From: an uncultured Pseudomonadota bacterium
Lineage (GTDB): Bacteria; Myxococcota_A; Polyangia; Nannocystales; Nannocystaceae
DNA length: 64,000 bases
Direction: 5' to 3'
Assembly (NCBI GenBank): GCA_913061055.1
Contig: CAJXVA010000001.1
Location: 1 to 64,000, forward strand
Shown piece by piece: positions 54,116 to 62,985 of this stretch (positions are counted from its first letter, which is position 1; each line of letters opens with the position of its first letter). A program made the translations under genes and the position numbers. The notes under the pieces are model-generated. The model searched no databases. It saw only the letters and a program-made list of their open reading frames with translations, and was not told the origin of the DNA.

Positions 54116-54832
54116 GTGACGCCAACGATCCTGATCGTGGACGACGAACGCGACCTGGTGAGCACGGTCCAGTTCTCGCTAGAGCGGGAGGGATGGCGCA
54201 CACGGGTGGCATTCGACGGGCGATCGGCCCTCGAAGCCGCCCAGCTCGACCCCACCCCGGAACTCATTCTTCTCGACCTGATGCTTCCAGACATGTCTGG
54301 TACGGACATATGCAGGGTCCTGCGCTCCAGGGATGGCACGAAAGACGTCCCGATCATCATGGTCACCGCCAAGGACGACGAGATCGACCGGGTGGTCGGG
54401 TTCGAAGTCGGCGCCGACGACTACGTCACGAAGCCCTTCTCCATGCGGGAACTCCTGCTTCGCATCAAGGCGATCCTCCGCCGCTCGGACAAACCCGTGC
54501 CCGCAGCACCCGAGCTTGCATTCGGCCGCCTCAGGGTGGATGAGCAAGGACACCGGGTCTGGGTCGACGAGAGCGAAGTCATCCTCACAGCACTCGAGTT
54601 CCGTCTGCTCAGCACGTTCTTGTCGCGCCGAGGGCGGGTGCAAACCCGCGACGCGCTGCTGCACGACGTCTGGGGACACACGCCTGGCCTGCCCACGCGG
54701 ACCGTCGACACCCACGTGCAGCGACTCCGCAAGAAGCTCGGTCCCGCGTCCGACTACATCGAAACACTGCGCGGCGTTGGATATCGATTCCGGACGGACA
54801 ACGTCGAGATGACGACGGCCCCGAGCCCGTAG
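54116..54832 (+). CDS. OmpR/PhoB-family response regulator (orphan)
   Basis: The 238-residue regulator starts at a GTG preceded by GGAGGAGAG. The receiver shows ILIVDDERDLV, phospho-Asp54 in LILLDLMLPDMSG and Lys106 in VTKPFSMREL. The C-terminal winged helix is of the OmpR type (VILTALEFRLLSTFLSRRGRV, RTVDTHVQRLRKKLG, IETLRGVGYRF). No histidine kinase gene is adjacent, so it is an orphan here. The next gene, a lipase, is convergent. Targets are unknown. Confidence 0.93.
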   Translation: MTPTILIVDDERDLVSTVQFSLEREGWRTRVAFDGRSALEAAQLDPTPELILLDLMLPDMSGTDICRVLRSRDGTKDVPIIMVTAKDDEIDRVVGFEVGADDYVTKPFSMRELLLRIKAILRRSDKPVPAAPELAFGRLRVDEQGHRVWVDESEVILTALEFRLLSTFLSRRGRVQTRDALLHDVWGHTPGLPTRTVDTHVQRLRKKLGPASDYIETLRGVGYRFRTDNVEMTTAPSP

Positions 54833-54862
54833 CCGGGCCTCTCCCTAGGAACCGACGCGGCT

Positions 54863-54886
54863 CCGCGGGGCGCACCGGACCCGCGG
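54863..54886. terminator. Hairpin between convergent genes
   Basis: A 7-base inverted repeat (CCGCGGG/CCCGCGG) with a 10-base loop lies in the 59 bases between the convergent response regulator and lipase genes. No T tract follows. It could terminate either transcript. Confidence 0.32.
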
Positions 54887-54891
54887 CGAAC

Positions 54892-56118
54892 TCAGTAGCC
54901 CTGAGCGGCCAGGTCGAACGCCAGGTTTCGATAGAACCTCAGGTAGTCGAAGCCTGTGCGCGGGTCGGGACCTTCGTCACCGATCTGCCCCGCTGCATCG
55001 AGGTGGTCGCCCGGGTAACACCCACGGAAGCGGCCCCACTTGCTCGACTCGACCGTCGACACGCCATCGTTCGGGCGCAACTCGAGCCCGTGCGCGACGA
55101 TGCCCGCCGCGCCGACCAACAGCGCATCCATGCGGTCGACGGTTCCGTCGTGACGCATCAAGAGCAACTCACCGTTGTCGTCGGTGCAGGCATCAGACTC
55201 CGCGTTGCGGCGCGGGTTGGGCAGCCCTGCGACGCTGCTGACCCCGGCCCACGACTGGTACATGACGCCCGGAGCGTCGGAGATCGTCGCGTTGAACTCG
55301 ACCATCGTGCGCTCGGACATCGCCCCAAGTGCCGCGACGATGTGGCTGTCCTCGGCCACTTCACTGAAGGTTCGCCCGAACACGGTGGCGATGGCGTCGA
55401 TCGCCTCGGCATCGTCTTCATCCGGGAGGAAACCAACCGCCACGTCGGCCACGTAGGTTCCGCGGTGCGGGGAAGAAATCGTGGTGATGGACGCGACCTT
55501 GGATCCGTAGTCCAGCCCGTCGGGACTCACGAGGTAGCGACAGTCGATGCCGCCCATCGAAAAGCACACCAGGTTGACCTGATCGGTTCCCGAGCGCTCG
55601 AGCAGTTCGTCGACCTGCTCGGCAAGAAAGCCTGCCCGAACCTGCGGGGTATCGAACGGCGGAACGCTGCCGAGCATCACGTCGTGGCCATCCTCGATCA
55701 GCGCAACGTCGACGTCGTTGAAGCGCCAGAAGTTGGTCGTGCTGGTGTTGAATCCGTGCGCCAGAATGATCGGGTACTGGGTCGCAGTGCCTTGGGGCTC
55801 CGGGCCCAATGCGGCCGGGGCCTCGTCGCACCAACCCAGCGGGTCCCAGAGCAAGGCGGCACAAAGCAGGGAGTCCTCCTTGCCCACGGGCACGCCCTCA
55901 CATCCAGCGGCATCGATCCCCGCGAGTAGCTCTTCGGCAATCGCGACTTGATCGCCTTCGCAGGTCGCCGAAGGAGCCTCCGCCGGGGCACCCAAACAGG
56001 TCTCCACCGCAGCCTGGGCCTCCGCACACACGCTCGTCTCTTCGGCGCCAACTGAGTCGTCGCACCCGGCGAGGGCGAAGATCAGGGGGAGAACCGCGGC
56101 GAGAATCGTGCGTCTCAT
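54892..56118 (-). CDS. Lipase-like alpha/beta hydrolase lipoprotein
   Basis: The 408-residue lipoprotein has lipobox ALAGC (Cys19) and a Cys-containing N-terminal region of about 90 residues (CAEAQAAVETC, CEGDQVAIAEE, LLCAALLWDPLGWC). The hydrolase domain shows YPIILAHGFN (oxyanion region), CFSMGG with Ser187, Asp351 in RPNDGVSTVESSKWG and His372 in GDHLDAAGQ, an arrangement close to Pseudomonas/Burkholderia-type triacylglycerol lipases. The usual first Gly of GxSxG is Cys. No lipase foldase gene is nearby. Substrate is probably a long-chain ester. Confidence 0.82.
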   Translation of the reverse strand: MRRTILAAVLPLIFALAGCDDSVGAEETSVCAEAQAAVETCLGAPAEAPSATCEGDQVAIAEELLAGIDAAGCEGVPVGKEDSLLCAALLWDPLGWCDEAPAALGPEPQGTATQYPIILAHGFNTSTTNFWRFNDVDVALIEDGHDVMLGSVPPFDTPQVRAGFLAEQVDELLERSGTDQVNLVCFSMGGIDCRYLVSPDGLDYGSKVASITTISSPHRGTYVADVAVGFLPDEDDAEAIDAIATVFGRTFSEVAEDSHIVAALGAMSERTMVEFNATISDAPGVMYQSWAGVSSVAGLPNPRRNAESDACTDDNGELLLMRHDGTVDRMDALLVGAAGIVAHGLELRPNDGVSTVESSKWGRFRGCYPGDHLDAAGQIGDEGPDPRTGFDYLRFYRNLAFDLAAQGY

Positions 56119-56227
56119 GGTGGTCTAGTGTGGGATACGCAGCCCGCGCTGGCGAGGGTCGATCGCGACAGAATCGGGGCCTGACGTGCCAGCCGCGCGC
56201 GGCATCGCGCAGTACCCTTTCCTCGGC

Positions 56228-57193
56228 ATGACGTTGATGCGCTCACCGCTGCCGGGCTTGATCGGTTCCCGGCTTGCAGAGCAAGGGCTCGACCCGGGCG
56301 AATGCCTGGGCGCGTTCGGCCTGCAGCAGGCGCTACAGGACAGCCACGTCGTCGCCGAGGTGGAGACGCTAGCGGCCTTCTACGACGACGCCGCGAAGCG
56401 TCTGGATCAACCCGACCTTGGGCTGGAGCTGGTCTCCGCCGTTCGGCGTGGTGCATACGGGTTGGCCGAGTTCGGCATCCGAGCCGCACCCACGATGCGA
56501 GAAGCGATCCGGCGGTTGGCCCGGTTCAGCGTACTGCTCAACGAGGCGACCGTCGTCGAGCTGGAGGAGACCTCGCAAGCGCTGGAGATCCATCAGCGGA
56601 TCCCGGGCTATCCGCTCGCGGGCGGGCGGCATGCCAACGAGTTCTTCATCGCGGTATTGCTCGTGTCGGGGCACGCCATCACGCAGGGCGGACTGATCGC
56701 GACCGAGGTCTGGTTCTCACACCCAGCGCCGGAGGACTTGTCGCGTCATCGATCGATCTTCGGGGACGCGAAGCTCTCGTTCGATCGGCCGGACAATGGG
56801 CTCGCGATTCCGCTGGAGAACGCGGAGCGCACGCTTGCCTCCGCGGACCCTGAGCTCATGCGGGCGATCGATCACCAAGCCAACGCGCTGCTGGCCAACC
56901 GCTCCGGACACAACGAGTTCATCGATCGCGTCCGCGAGTGCTCGGCCAAGACACTTCGTGATGGTTCGTCCTCCCTTGCAGACGTCGCCCAGCTGCTGGC
57001 GATGACTCCTCGCACACTTCAGCGACGACTGGCGGAGCACGAGACCTCTTTTCGAGAGGTGCTCGACGGACTTCGCAAGGAGCTTCATGCCCGGCTCACC
57101 GCACAGGGGGTCTGCGCTCAGGAGGTCGCGTTTCGGCTGGGCTACGCCGACATGGGTTCGTTCCGCCGCGCGCAGCGTCGCTGGAGCACCTGA
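56228..57193 (+). CDS. AraC-family regulator with arabinose-binding-type N-domain
   Basis: The 321-residue regulator has an N-terminal arabinose-binding-like domain (LIGSRLAEQGLDPGECLGAFG, AYGLAEFGIRAAPTMREAIRRLARF, SFDRPDNGLAIPL) and a C-terminal AraC helix-turn-helix pair (SLADVAQLLAMTPRTLQRRLAEHETSFREVLD, AQEVAFRLGYADMGSFRRAQRRWST). The last helix ends shortly after RRW, where family members usually have another ten or so residues. The ATG at 56228 is preferred; a GTG at 56186 is possible. It is 9 bases before the FAD-oxidoreductase gene, so both are probably co-transcribed. Confidence 0.85.
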   Translation: MTLMRSPLPGLIGSRLAEQGLDPGECLGAFGLQQALQDSHVVAEVETLAAFYDDAAKRLDQPDLGLELVSAVRRGAYGLAEFGIRAAPTMREAIRRLARFSVLLNEATVVELEETSQALEIHQRIPGYPLAGGRHANEFFIAVLLVSGHAITQGGLIATEVWFSHPAPEDLSRHRSIFGDAKLSFDRPDNGLAIPLENAERTLASADPELMRAIDHQANALLANRSGHNEFIDRVRECSAKTLRDGSSSLADVAQLLAMTPRTLQRRLAEHETSFREVLDGLRKELHARLTAQGVCAQEVAFRLGYADMGSFRRAQRRWST

Positions 57194-57202
57194 GCCAAGT
57201 CG

Positions 57203-58423
57203 GTGCGTTACACTCCCTACGTGGACCCCGGTGCGCCGTCCCTGTGGCTCGACGAATCTCCGGCCAGTCAGCTCCCCGCCCTGCAGCCAGGGGCACACGC
57301 TGTCGACGCCGTTGTCATCGGACTGGGAATCACCGGCGCAACCGCTGCGTTGGAGCTGGCTGAAGCCGGACTGTCCGTACTCGCCCTCGACGCGCATGGC
57401 TTGGGCTGGGGCGCCTCCGCCCGCTCGGGCGGCTTCCTGCTCGTCGAACACGCGATCGAGTACCCCGCTCGGCGGGCGCGGTTCGGGCGTGAGCGCATGC
57501 AGACGGTCATCGAGATGGCGCGGTCCAGCCACGAGCTGATCGAGCAACGCTTCGCCAGAGCCGCCGAGCACAAACGGTGCGGCAGCCTCATCCTTCCGAT
57601 GGCCGAGGATGAGAGCGAACAGCGCACGCTGGCCGAGGCAGCATCCCTCTTGCAGGAAGATGGTGTCCCTTGCAGTCAGGGAGCGGGGCACGAAGGACTC
57701 GATGGTTTCGCGCCGGGGCTGTCGATCCCCGAGGACGGCGAGGTCCACCCCGGTCGTCTGCTCGCTGCAGTTGGAGCGGAAGCTGGCCGAGCCGGCGCGA
57801 AGCTCCGCCAAGGCCTGGTGGCCGACGTGGACACGAAGCAGCGGGTGGTCACCACCGCGGATGCCACCATCAGCTACGGGATCGCCATCGTTGCGGTCAA
57901 CGCCTGGACCCGGCGGCTCCTGCCACACGTCGACATTCGCCCACAGCGAGCCCAGATGCTCGCCACGCGTCCGCTGGGCCCCATGCGAAAACTCGGACCG
58001 GTCTGCTACGGCTGCTGGGGGTACGACTACTTTCGTCAGCGGGACGACGGCCGCATGCTGATCGGAGGGCGTCGGCACCTGCACCGTGAAAGCGAGAGCA
58101 CCGACGCCTCGGTCCCAACCGCAGCCGTTCAAGACGACCTCGAAGCCTACCTCGCACGTCACCTCCGCGCGTTCGGTCCATTCGAGATCGAAGCCCGGTG
58201 GTCTGGCATCATGGGGTTCAGCCCCGATGAGCTTCCGTTCTGGGAGGCCCTCTCGGACGGCGCGGGCACAGCTTCGACCCACGTTCTCGGTGGCATGACG
58301 GGGCACGGGATGGGGCTGGGTGCGGTCTGTGGACAGACGATCGCGCGGAGCTGCCATCGCGAACTCAGTGCGGTTGAGCAGCGACGCACTCAGCTACTGC
58401 ACGCGGACCGCCTACGCAGCTGA
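57203..58423 (+). CDS. FAD-dependent amine/amino-acid oxidoreductase
   Basis: The 406-residue protein is of the DAO family. It has the dinucleotide fold VVIGLGITGATAALELAEAG, then a GASARSGGFL segment that is typical of glycine/sarcosine-oxidase and gamma-glutamylputrescine-oxidase-like enzymes. Later strands are AIVAVNAWTRRLLP and RMLIGGRRHLH, and GGMTGHGMGLGAVCGQTIA is the C-terminal FAD site. The start is a GTG. It is downstream of the AraC gene, and its end overlaps the convergent glutathione transferase by 12 bases. It probably oxidises an amine or N-substituted amino acid; substrate unknown. Confidence 0.85.
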   Translation: MRYTPYVDPGAPSLWLDESPASQLPALQPGAHAVDAVVIGLGITGATAALELAEAGLSVLALDAHGLGWGASARSGGFLLVEHAIEYPARRARFGRERMQTVIEMARSSHELIEQRFARAAEHKRCGSLILPMAEDESEQRTLAEAASLLQEDGVPCSQGAGHEGLDGFAPGLSIPEDGEVHPGRLLAAVGAEAGRAGAKLRQGLVADVDTKQRVVTTADATISYGIAIVAVNAWTRRLLPHVDIRPQRAQMLATRPLGPMRKLGPVCYGCWGYDYFRQRDDGRMLIGGRRHLHRESESTDASVPTAAVQDDLEAYLARHLRAFGPFEIEARWSGIMGFSPDELPFWEALSDGAGTASTHVLGGMTGHGMGLGAVCGQTIARSCHRELSAVEQRRTQLLHADRLRS

Positions 58424-59164
58424 GCGGTGCTCCGCGAACATCCGCAAAGAAAACGCGCCCGCGGGGTGTGCCCGAAACTCTTCGATGAGCAGTCGCGTCG
58501 CTTCGGGCATGTCGCCTGGGGAGGGGAGCGGTGTGCCATAGGGCGCGGGCGCGGTGAGCGGGGCCGCCATACAGGCAAACGTGAGGTCGGCTGCCGTGAA
58601 CCGGTCCCCGGTGAGGAACGGGCGGTCGTCTGCGAGACGTGCCTCGACATCGTCGAAGATCCGCCGCGCACGTTCCAGCGCAGTCGAGACCGTGCTCGCA
58701 TTGACCTCGAGGTAGCCCCGCGCGTAACGCTCAAACAATGGGAAGGCCAACCAGGCGAGGACCCGCTCGTGGCGTGGTGCCTGCCCGCCGTTGAACCCCA
58801 GCGCCGGCCGGCCCCAGCGGAAAAAGTGGTCGTACATGACGCGCCTGGACTCGACGCCTAGCGGCGAAGCGTGGGCGTGCTCGATGGCGAGGACTTCATC
58901 GCGGGCGGTCGGCTCGGTCGGATACAGGCGCCGGTCCTTGGGCGCTCGAGCGTCCGCGTATCGAACGATCTCGGACGAGTCGTCCAGGACGTCGCCGTCG
59001 TCGGTGACCAACACGGGCACGCTCTTGCCGCCTCCACTGCGACGCACCGGCCGGTAGTGGAACATCTGCAGGTGCTGCTCCTCCACGTAGTCGAGCCCCA
59101 CATGCTCCAACGCCCAGCGGGCACGCTCGCAGTAGTGGGAGATCGGGATCGTCAGCAGCCGCAT
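58412..59164 (-). CDS. Glutathione S-transferase-like protein
   Basis: The 250-residue protein has a thioredoxin-like N-terminal domain (LLTIPISHYCERARWALEHVGL, SVPVLVTDDGDVLDDSSEIVRYAD) with a CxxR-type site and a helical C-terminal domain (AFPLFERYARGYLEVN, RPFLTGDRFTAADLTFACMAAPL). SVPVLV with the cis-Pro and DSSEIVRYAD are the usual glutathione site. The ATG at 59164 is chosen because the extension upstream lacks family residues. It is cytoplasmic. Substrate is unknown. Confidence 0.85.
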   Translation of the reverse strand: MRLLTIPISHYCERARWALEHVGLDYVEEQHLQMFHYRPVRRSGGGKSVPVLVTDDGDVLDDSSEIVRYADARAPKDRRLYPTEPTARDEVLAIEHAHASPLGVESRRVMYDHFFRWGRPALGFNGGQAPRHERVLAWLAFPLFERYARGYLEVNASTVSTALERARRIFDDVEARLADDRPFLTGDRFTAADLTFACMAAPLTAPAPYGTPLPSPGDMPEATRLLIEEFRAHPAGAFSLRMFAEHRSAA

Positions 59165-59201
59165 CGAGCCGAACTCTAGCAGCCTGTCTGTACCCGGCGA
59201 A

Positions 59202-59942
59202 TTAGGCGGGTGGGAGCCTGTACGCCCCGCCCTCCAGCCACTTGCGAACCGAGCCATCGGTCGTGAAGAGCTCCGAGACGAAATAGCCCTGGGACTGCGA
59301 GTTCGCGATCGCGGTGGCCGTGGCCAACGGCTCGTCCGTCACGACACGGTCGCCTGTGTAGCTCGAGTGCACCAGCCGAGCCTCCCCGTCGCGAACCACC
59401 ACGAAGCCCACGTGCACGTTGAGCCCGATGATGTACAGGCCGTCGCCGAGGCTCTCGATGCGTTCGGCCAGTCTCGCGGGCGGGATGCTGAAGAACCGGT
59501 GTACGCCCACCCCGGCGGGGGTCGTCGCGTTCTGGATTCTCAGCGCAGCCGCCTGCCCGAACTTCACCCGGTGAAGGGAAAGGCCCGCATCCCGCAACAC
59601 GGTGGAGACGAAGTACCCACACGCGATCGACTCTGTCCCAGGCGCCGTCGCTGTGCCCTGCATGGCCCACGGTGTTCCGGACCAGGCCGGCAGCAAGTCC
59701 GCGGTCACACCGTCCACAAGCGCAGCTCGGGCTCGGGCAAGCACAGCCTCGGGGTCGGGTGTGCGGGCGAGCTCTTTCGCGAGCTGAGTCCGCGTCGCTC
59801 GAAGACGCTCAACCGAGCCTGCATACGCCTCCGCCGAGGCAGGGACACTCGCGGGTGGAGAACCGGCTACGGTCGAGGGAGTCGGAGAATCATCTCCTCC
59901 ACACGCCGCGACCGCGAACAACAACACAGGGCCCAACCGCAT
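59202..59942 (-). CDS. Papain-like (NlpC-type) lipoprotein
   Basis: The 246-residue lipoprotein has lipobox VAAC (Cys14) and a Pro/Ser/Ala linker. A helix (LRATRTQLAKELARTPDPE) precedes a compact alpha/beta domain with ACGYFVSTVLRDAGL (candidate catalytic Cys), LNVHVGFVVVRDGEARLVHSS (candidate His), and a closing VRKWLEGG. Cys at the start of a helix then His on a strand is the NlpC/P60/CHAP-like pattern. It is probably a surface or periplasmic amidase, but the activity is inferred. It lies 37 bases upstream of the glutathione transferase. Confidence 0.65.
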   Translation of the reverse strand: MRLGPVLLFAVAACGGDDSPTPSTVAGSPPASVPASAEAYAGSVERLRATRTQLAKELARTPDPEAVLARARAALVDGVTADLLPAWSGTPWAMQGTATAPGTESIACGYFVSTVLRDAGLSLHRVKFGQAAALRIQNATTPAGVGVHRFFSIPPARLAERIESLGDGLYIIGLNVHVGFVVVRDGEARLVHSSYTGDRVVTDEPLATATAIANSQSQGYFVSELFTTDGSVRKWLEGGAYRLPPA

Positions 59943-60005
59943 CCAGGCCCCGACGCGCAGCCGCTTGTCGCTATTCCCACCGCCCCCACGCGAGAGAAGA
60001 ACTCG

Positions 60006-60338
60006 CTACATCGACTTCGCTTTTGCGCAGGCGTGCTCGTTCTTTTCGTCGCCGTCGCCGCCTTCGCACAGCTTCGTGCACGACTCCTTGCCCATCTCCG
60101 CACACATCGTCTCGGTCACGCCCTTGAACGCGTTGCAGGCGTCCTCATCCTTGGTGACGTCGCAGGCGATGCCGCACGCCTGGTAGGCGGGCGCCGCGAG
60201 GTCCTTGGCCGCCTCGTCCTTCGCCTTCGCCGCCTTGTCGAACTTCTCAAAGTCCTCGAGGCACATCTTCGTCGCGGCATCTTTCCCGCACGCAGCGGTG
60301 AGGAAGAGTAGTGCGAGGACAAATCGAGGACGAATCAC
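60006..60338 (-). CDS. Small Cys-rich helical lipoprotein
   Basis: The 110-residue lipoprotein starts at GTG, giving a signal with lipobox LTAAC (Cys17). The mature part is a Lys/Glu/Ala-rich helix hairpin (EDFEKFDKAAKAKDEAAKDL) with four Cys pairs (MCLEDF, CGIACDVTKDEDAC, MCAEMGKESCTKLC, HACAKAKS). Similar small proteins are common in myxobacteria, with no known function. A longer frame to 60416 exists but lacks a better start. It is 63 bases upstream of the papain-like gene. Confidence 0.6.
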   Translation of the reverse strand: MIRPRFVLALLFLTAACGKDAATKMCLEDFEKFDKAAKAKDEAAKDLAAPAYQACGIACDVTKDEDACNAFKGVTETMCAEMGKESCTKLCEGGDGDEKNEHACAKAKSM

Positions 60339-60542
60339 ACAAGCGTAGAGTCGCAGCGCGGCGATCGGATCACGCTCGAGACGAAATAGTCCCGGAAAAG
60401 TACGCCCCCCCACCACCGGCCTCCCTCCGTCTCAGGTGTAGGATCCACACCACACGTGTGCATTTCACCGCACGCCCGGCGCGGTTTTGAAGCCTCCACG
60501 GCGGAAGAACGCCCTGGCACTGCCATTGCATTCACACAGCGC

Positions 60543-60962
60543 GTGCGGCTTCTTTGCATCGTTGTCAGCTCTCTGTTCCTTGCCGCCTGTCGCTCGGACT
60601 ACGAAGGCGACAGCTTCCCGTCCGTGGTGAAGGGCCACGAGGTCGAACTCGTCGATGAGGTTCCGAGCGACGCACGGGTGATCGGTTTCGTCTCGGATAG
60701 CGAGGAGAACCACATCGATAGCAGCACCGTGCTCGAGGAGGCGCTGTCCTGCGATGTGGAGAACCGTCTCATCCGGCAGATGAAGCGGACGGCAGCGGAC
60801 GAAGGCGGCGAGTTCCTCGTAGGCTTGTTCTGCGAGACGACCGAGGACGAGGACACCTCGCCGATCCACGACGACCCGGAGACGAGCCAGGTCGAGACGG
60901 CTGTCTACTGCGAGACCTACTGCGAAGCCGAAGTCGCCCGCCGCTGGGTCCATGAACGCTAG
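60543..60962 (+). CDS. DYEGD-family lipoprotein, copy A
   Basis: The 139-residue lipoprotein starts at a GTG with lipobox FLAAC (Cys16), followed by the conserved SDYEGDSFPSVVKG. Its paralogue at 62986-63402 shares DYEGD-x-x-P, the MKRxA-x-x-x-GGEFLV segment and the end C-x-x-x-C-x-AEVARR. The mature part has three or four cysteines. I know no family with a function. The paralogue sits directly before an ExbD-like lipoprotein; here the corresponding ExbD-like gene is separated by an inserted hydrolase. It lies tail to tail with that hydrolase, with three bases between. Confidence 0.68.
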   Translation: MRLLCIVVSSLFLAACRSDYEGDSFPSVVKGHEVELVDEVPSDARVIGFVSDSEENHIDSSTVLEEALSCDVENRLIRQMKRTAADEGGEFLVGLFCETTEDEDTSPIHDDPETSQVETAVYCETYCEAEVARRWVHER

Positions 60963-60965
60963 CAA

Positions 60966-62372
60966 CTAGGGAGTCACCACGTTCGTCAGCCAGTCGCTCA
61001 TCGTGGCGAGGACTTCGGGCGCGAGGGTCTGTTCGATCGAACTGTACTCGGCAGGAAGCCCGGTCTTGGCGGTCTGGAAGAGGTGGTTGAGGCCAGGAAA
61101 CTGGACGACGCTGACCCGGTCGTTGTCTTCGAGCGCACTGCGGATCGCGGGTAGGTTTTGGTCGGGGAGCACCTGCAAGTCCAGGTCACCCTGAAGCACG
61201 AGCACGGGACACCGGACTGCCCGCAGCGCTGGCGCGGGATCGTAGCGGACGAAGTCCATGAACCAAGGGGAGATGCTCGCGGCGGCGCTGGCAGGGACCG
61301 CGGCTTGGGCGTCTTCGACGCTCTTCGCTGCAAGAATGGCGTCGATCGTCGCATCTTGTTGAACCCGGACCGTTTCAACCTGCGCCTCCGAAGCACCTGA
61401 TGCACGCACGAGCTCGACCGCTTGCTTGCGGACCACTTGATCTCCGGGGACGCCCGTCCCAGCCATCATCACGACGAACGCGACCTTCGCATCGACCGAA
61501 GCAACTCGGGGCCCCACCACGCCACCTTCGCTGTGGCCGATCACACCCACCCGATCGGCATCGATTCGAGGGTGTTTTCGCAGCATGGCCAACGCAGCCG
61601 CGGCGTCTTGGGCGAAGTCGGCCCCCGTCGACTCCGAAACGCTGCCTGTCGATCCGCCCACCCCGCGGTCATCGACCCGGAGGACCGCAATCCCCTGGCG
61701 GGACAGGTGATCGGCCAACACCCAGAACGGCTTGTGCCCCATGATCGTCTCGTCGCGATCTTGCGGGCCCGACCCTGAGATCAGCAGCGCCGCCGGATGT
61801 GGCCCCTCCCCTGGCGGAATCGTCAGCGTGCCCTCGAGATGAACGCCCCCGGCACGGTTCTCGAACGCGACCTCCTCGACAGCATAGGGGAACGGGGCTG
61901 CAGGGGTCTGCGGGCGCCGCATGGTCTGGGCCAGGACATACGCATCCTCATCCATCGGCTCGAGCGCACAGGTGAACTCGAGACCACGTTGCGAGAACGT
62001 GCACTTCGAAGACGCACCACCGGGGGCAAGGTTCGCTTCAACCCGCGCGCCTGCCCCTGCCAACAGGAATGCCGCCCGCTGGGGGGTCGACTCCACCTCG
62101 CTCAAAGCTCCGTCCCGAAGCCCTTGGGCTGGGATCGAGATCAGGCTCTCGCCACTCGGGTCCAGAACGACGAAAAACTCGAGCGCCGCCCCGGGGAGCT
62201 CGATCGTGCCCTTGAACCTCGCCGAGTCGGTCGCGACGGCCGGCTCGGGGGCTTCAGCGGCAGGAGGAGCCGGTGTCGGGACTTCGGTTTCCCGGGGCGT
62301 TGGGGTGCATGCCGCTGCCGATGCGACCAAGGCAAGCAGGGCGAGTCGAGAGATGGGATTGAGGCGCGCCAT
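60966..62372 (-). CDS. Alpha/beta hydrolase lipoprotein
   Basis: The 468-residue lipoprotein has a signal ending in AAAC (Cys22) and a Pro/Glu/Thr linker. An N-terminal beta domain (about residues 50-180) precedes an alpha/beta hydrolase: PAALLISGSGPQDRD (oxyanion), VGVIGHSEGGVVGP (GHSEG nucleophile Ser), VLVLQGDLDLQV (Asp) and GLNHLFQT (His). The layout is that of exported dienelactone-hydrolase-like or peptidase-like esterases. The ATG at 62372 is used. It is antisense to and separates copy A of the DYEGD gene from its ExbD-like partner. Confidence 0.85.
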   Translation of the reverse strand: MARLNPISRLALLALVASAAACTPTPRETEVPTPAPPAAEAPEPAVATDSARFKGTIELPGAALEFFVVLDPSGESLISIPAQGLRDGALSEVESTPQRAAFLLAGAGARVEANLAPGGASSKCTFSQRGLEFTCALEPMDEDAYVLAQTMRRPQTPAAPFPYAVEEVAFENRAGGVHLEGTLTIPPGEGPHPAALLISGSGPQDRDETIMGHKPFWVLADHLSRQGIAVLRVDDRGVGGSTGSVSESTGADFAQDAAAALAMLRKHPRIDADRVGVIGHSEGGVVGPRVASVDAKVAFVVMMAGTGVPGDQVVRKQAVELVRASGASEAQVETVRVQQDATIDAILAAKSVEDAQAAVPASAAASISPWFMDFVRYDPAPALRAVRCPVLVLQGDLDLQVLPDQNLPAIRSALEDNDRVSVVQFPGLNHLFQTAKTGLPAEYSSIEQTLAPEVLATMSDWLTNVVTP

Positions 62373-62469
62373 CGGTTCGCATGTGGGGGTACCAACTGCC
62401 ACGCAATCAATTGCGACGAACTTCGAGGCGGGTGCATGTCAACGCACGTTCAGGACGTGTTAGGCGTTG

Positions 62470-62874
62470 GTGGTGCGGTTGCGCCCGATTGTTGCGGCCT
62501 CGATGCTCTGGCTCGCGGACTGCGCTCCGCCTGCTGAGGAGCCTCCTGCGGCGGAGCAAGCCAGCTCGAAGGAGCCTCGGCCCGCGGGTGCACCGGCAGC
62601 AACCATGGCCGCGGCGTCCAAGGCTGCCTCCCCCGGCACCCTCACCACGATTTCGGTCACGATCACTGCCGAGAAGCTGTTCGTGCGCGGACGGGCGGTC
62701 GAGCCACTACGTTTGCAGGCCCAACTCGAAGCCCTGGCCGAGCGCTCGCCGAGTGCCACCATCGCAGTACAAGCCGACGCGACCGTCCCCAAGGAGCGGA
62801 TGAACGAGCTTGTGAAGACGATCAAGGCTGCAGGGTTTTCTACGGTTGAGGTTGCGACGCGACCGGTCCCTTGA
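62470..62874 (+). CDS. ExbD/TolR-like periplasmic domain with exported N-terminus, copy A
   Basis: The 134-residue protein starts at one of three adjacent TTG/GTG codons. Its signal ends in LADC, a poor lipobox. An Ala/Pro-rich linker leads to a domain of about 75 residues (TISVTITAEKLFVRGRAVEP, ATIAVQADATVPKERMNELVKTIKAAGFSTVEVATR). The strand, Asp in QAD, and K-x-AGF ending match the periplasmic domain of ExbD/TolR. The single membrane helix with its Asp, which ExbD needs, is missing. Its paralogue is 63427-63891. Confidence 0.65.
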   Translation: MVRLRPIVAASMLWLADCAPPAEEPPAAEQASSKEPRPAGAPAATMAAASKAASPGTLTTISVTITAEKLFVRGRAVEPLRLQAQLEALAERSPSATIAVQADATVPKERMNELVKTIKAAGFSTVEVATRPVP

Positions 62875-62985
62875 TGTGTCGTCTTTGAGCCACAGGTGTT
62901 GGCATCACGACGCAGCGCGTAGGGCCGCACCGAGTTCGAAGACACGGACGAGCCGGTTGGTATCGCCGTTGCAACGCAGTCGGGT

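Noticed and set aside
56717..58357. 546-codon open frame on the minus strand
   Set aside because: It is antisense to the AraC and FAD-oxidoreductase genes, which have clear family motifs.
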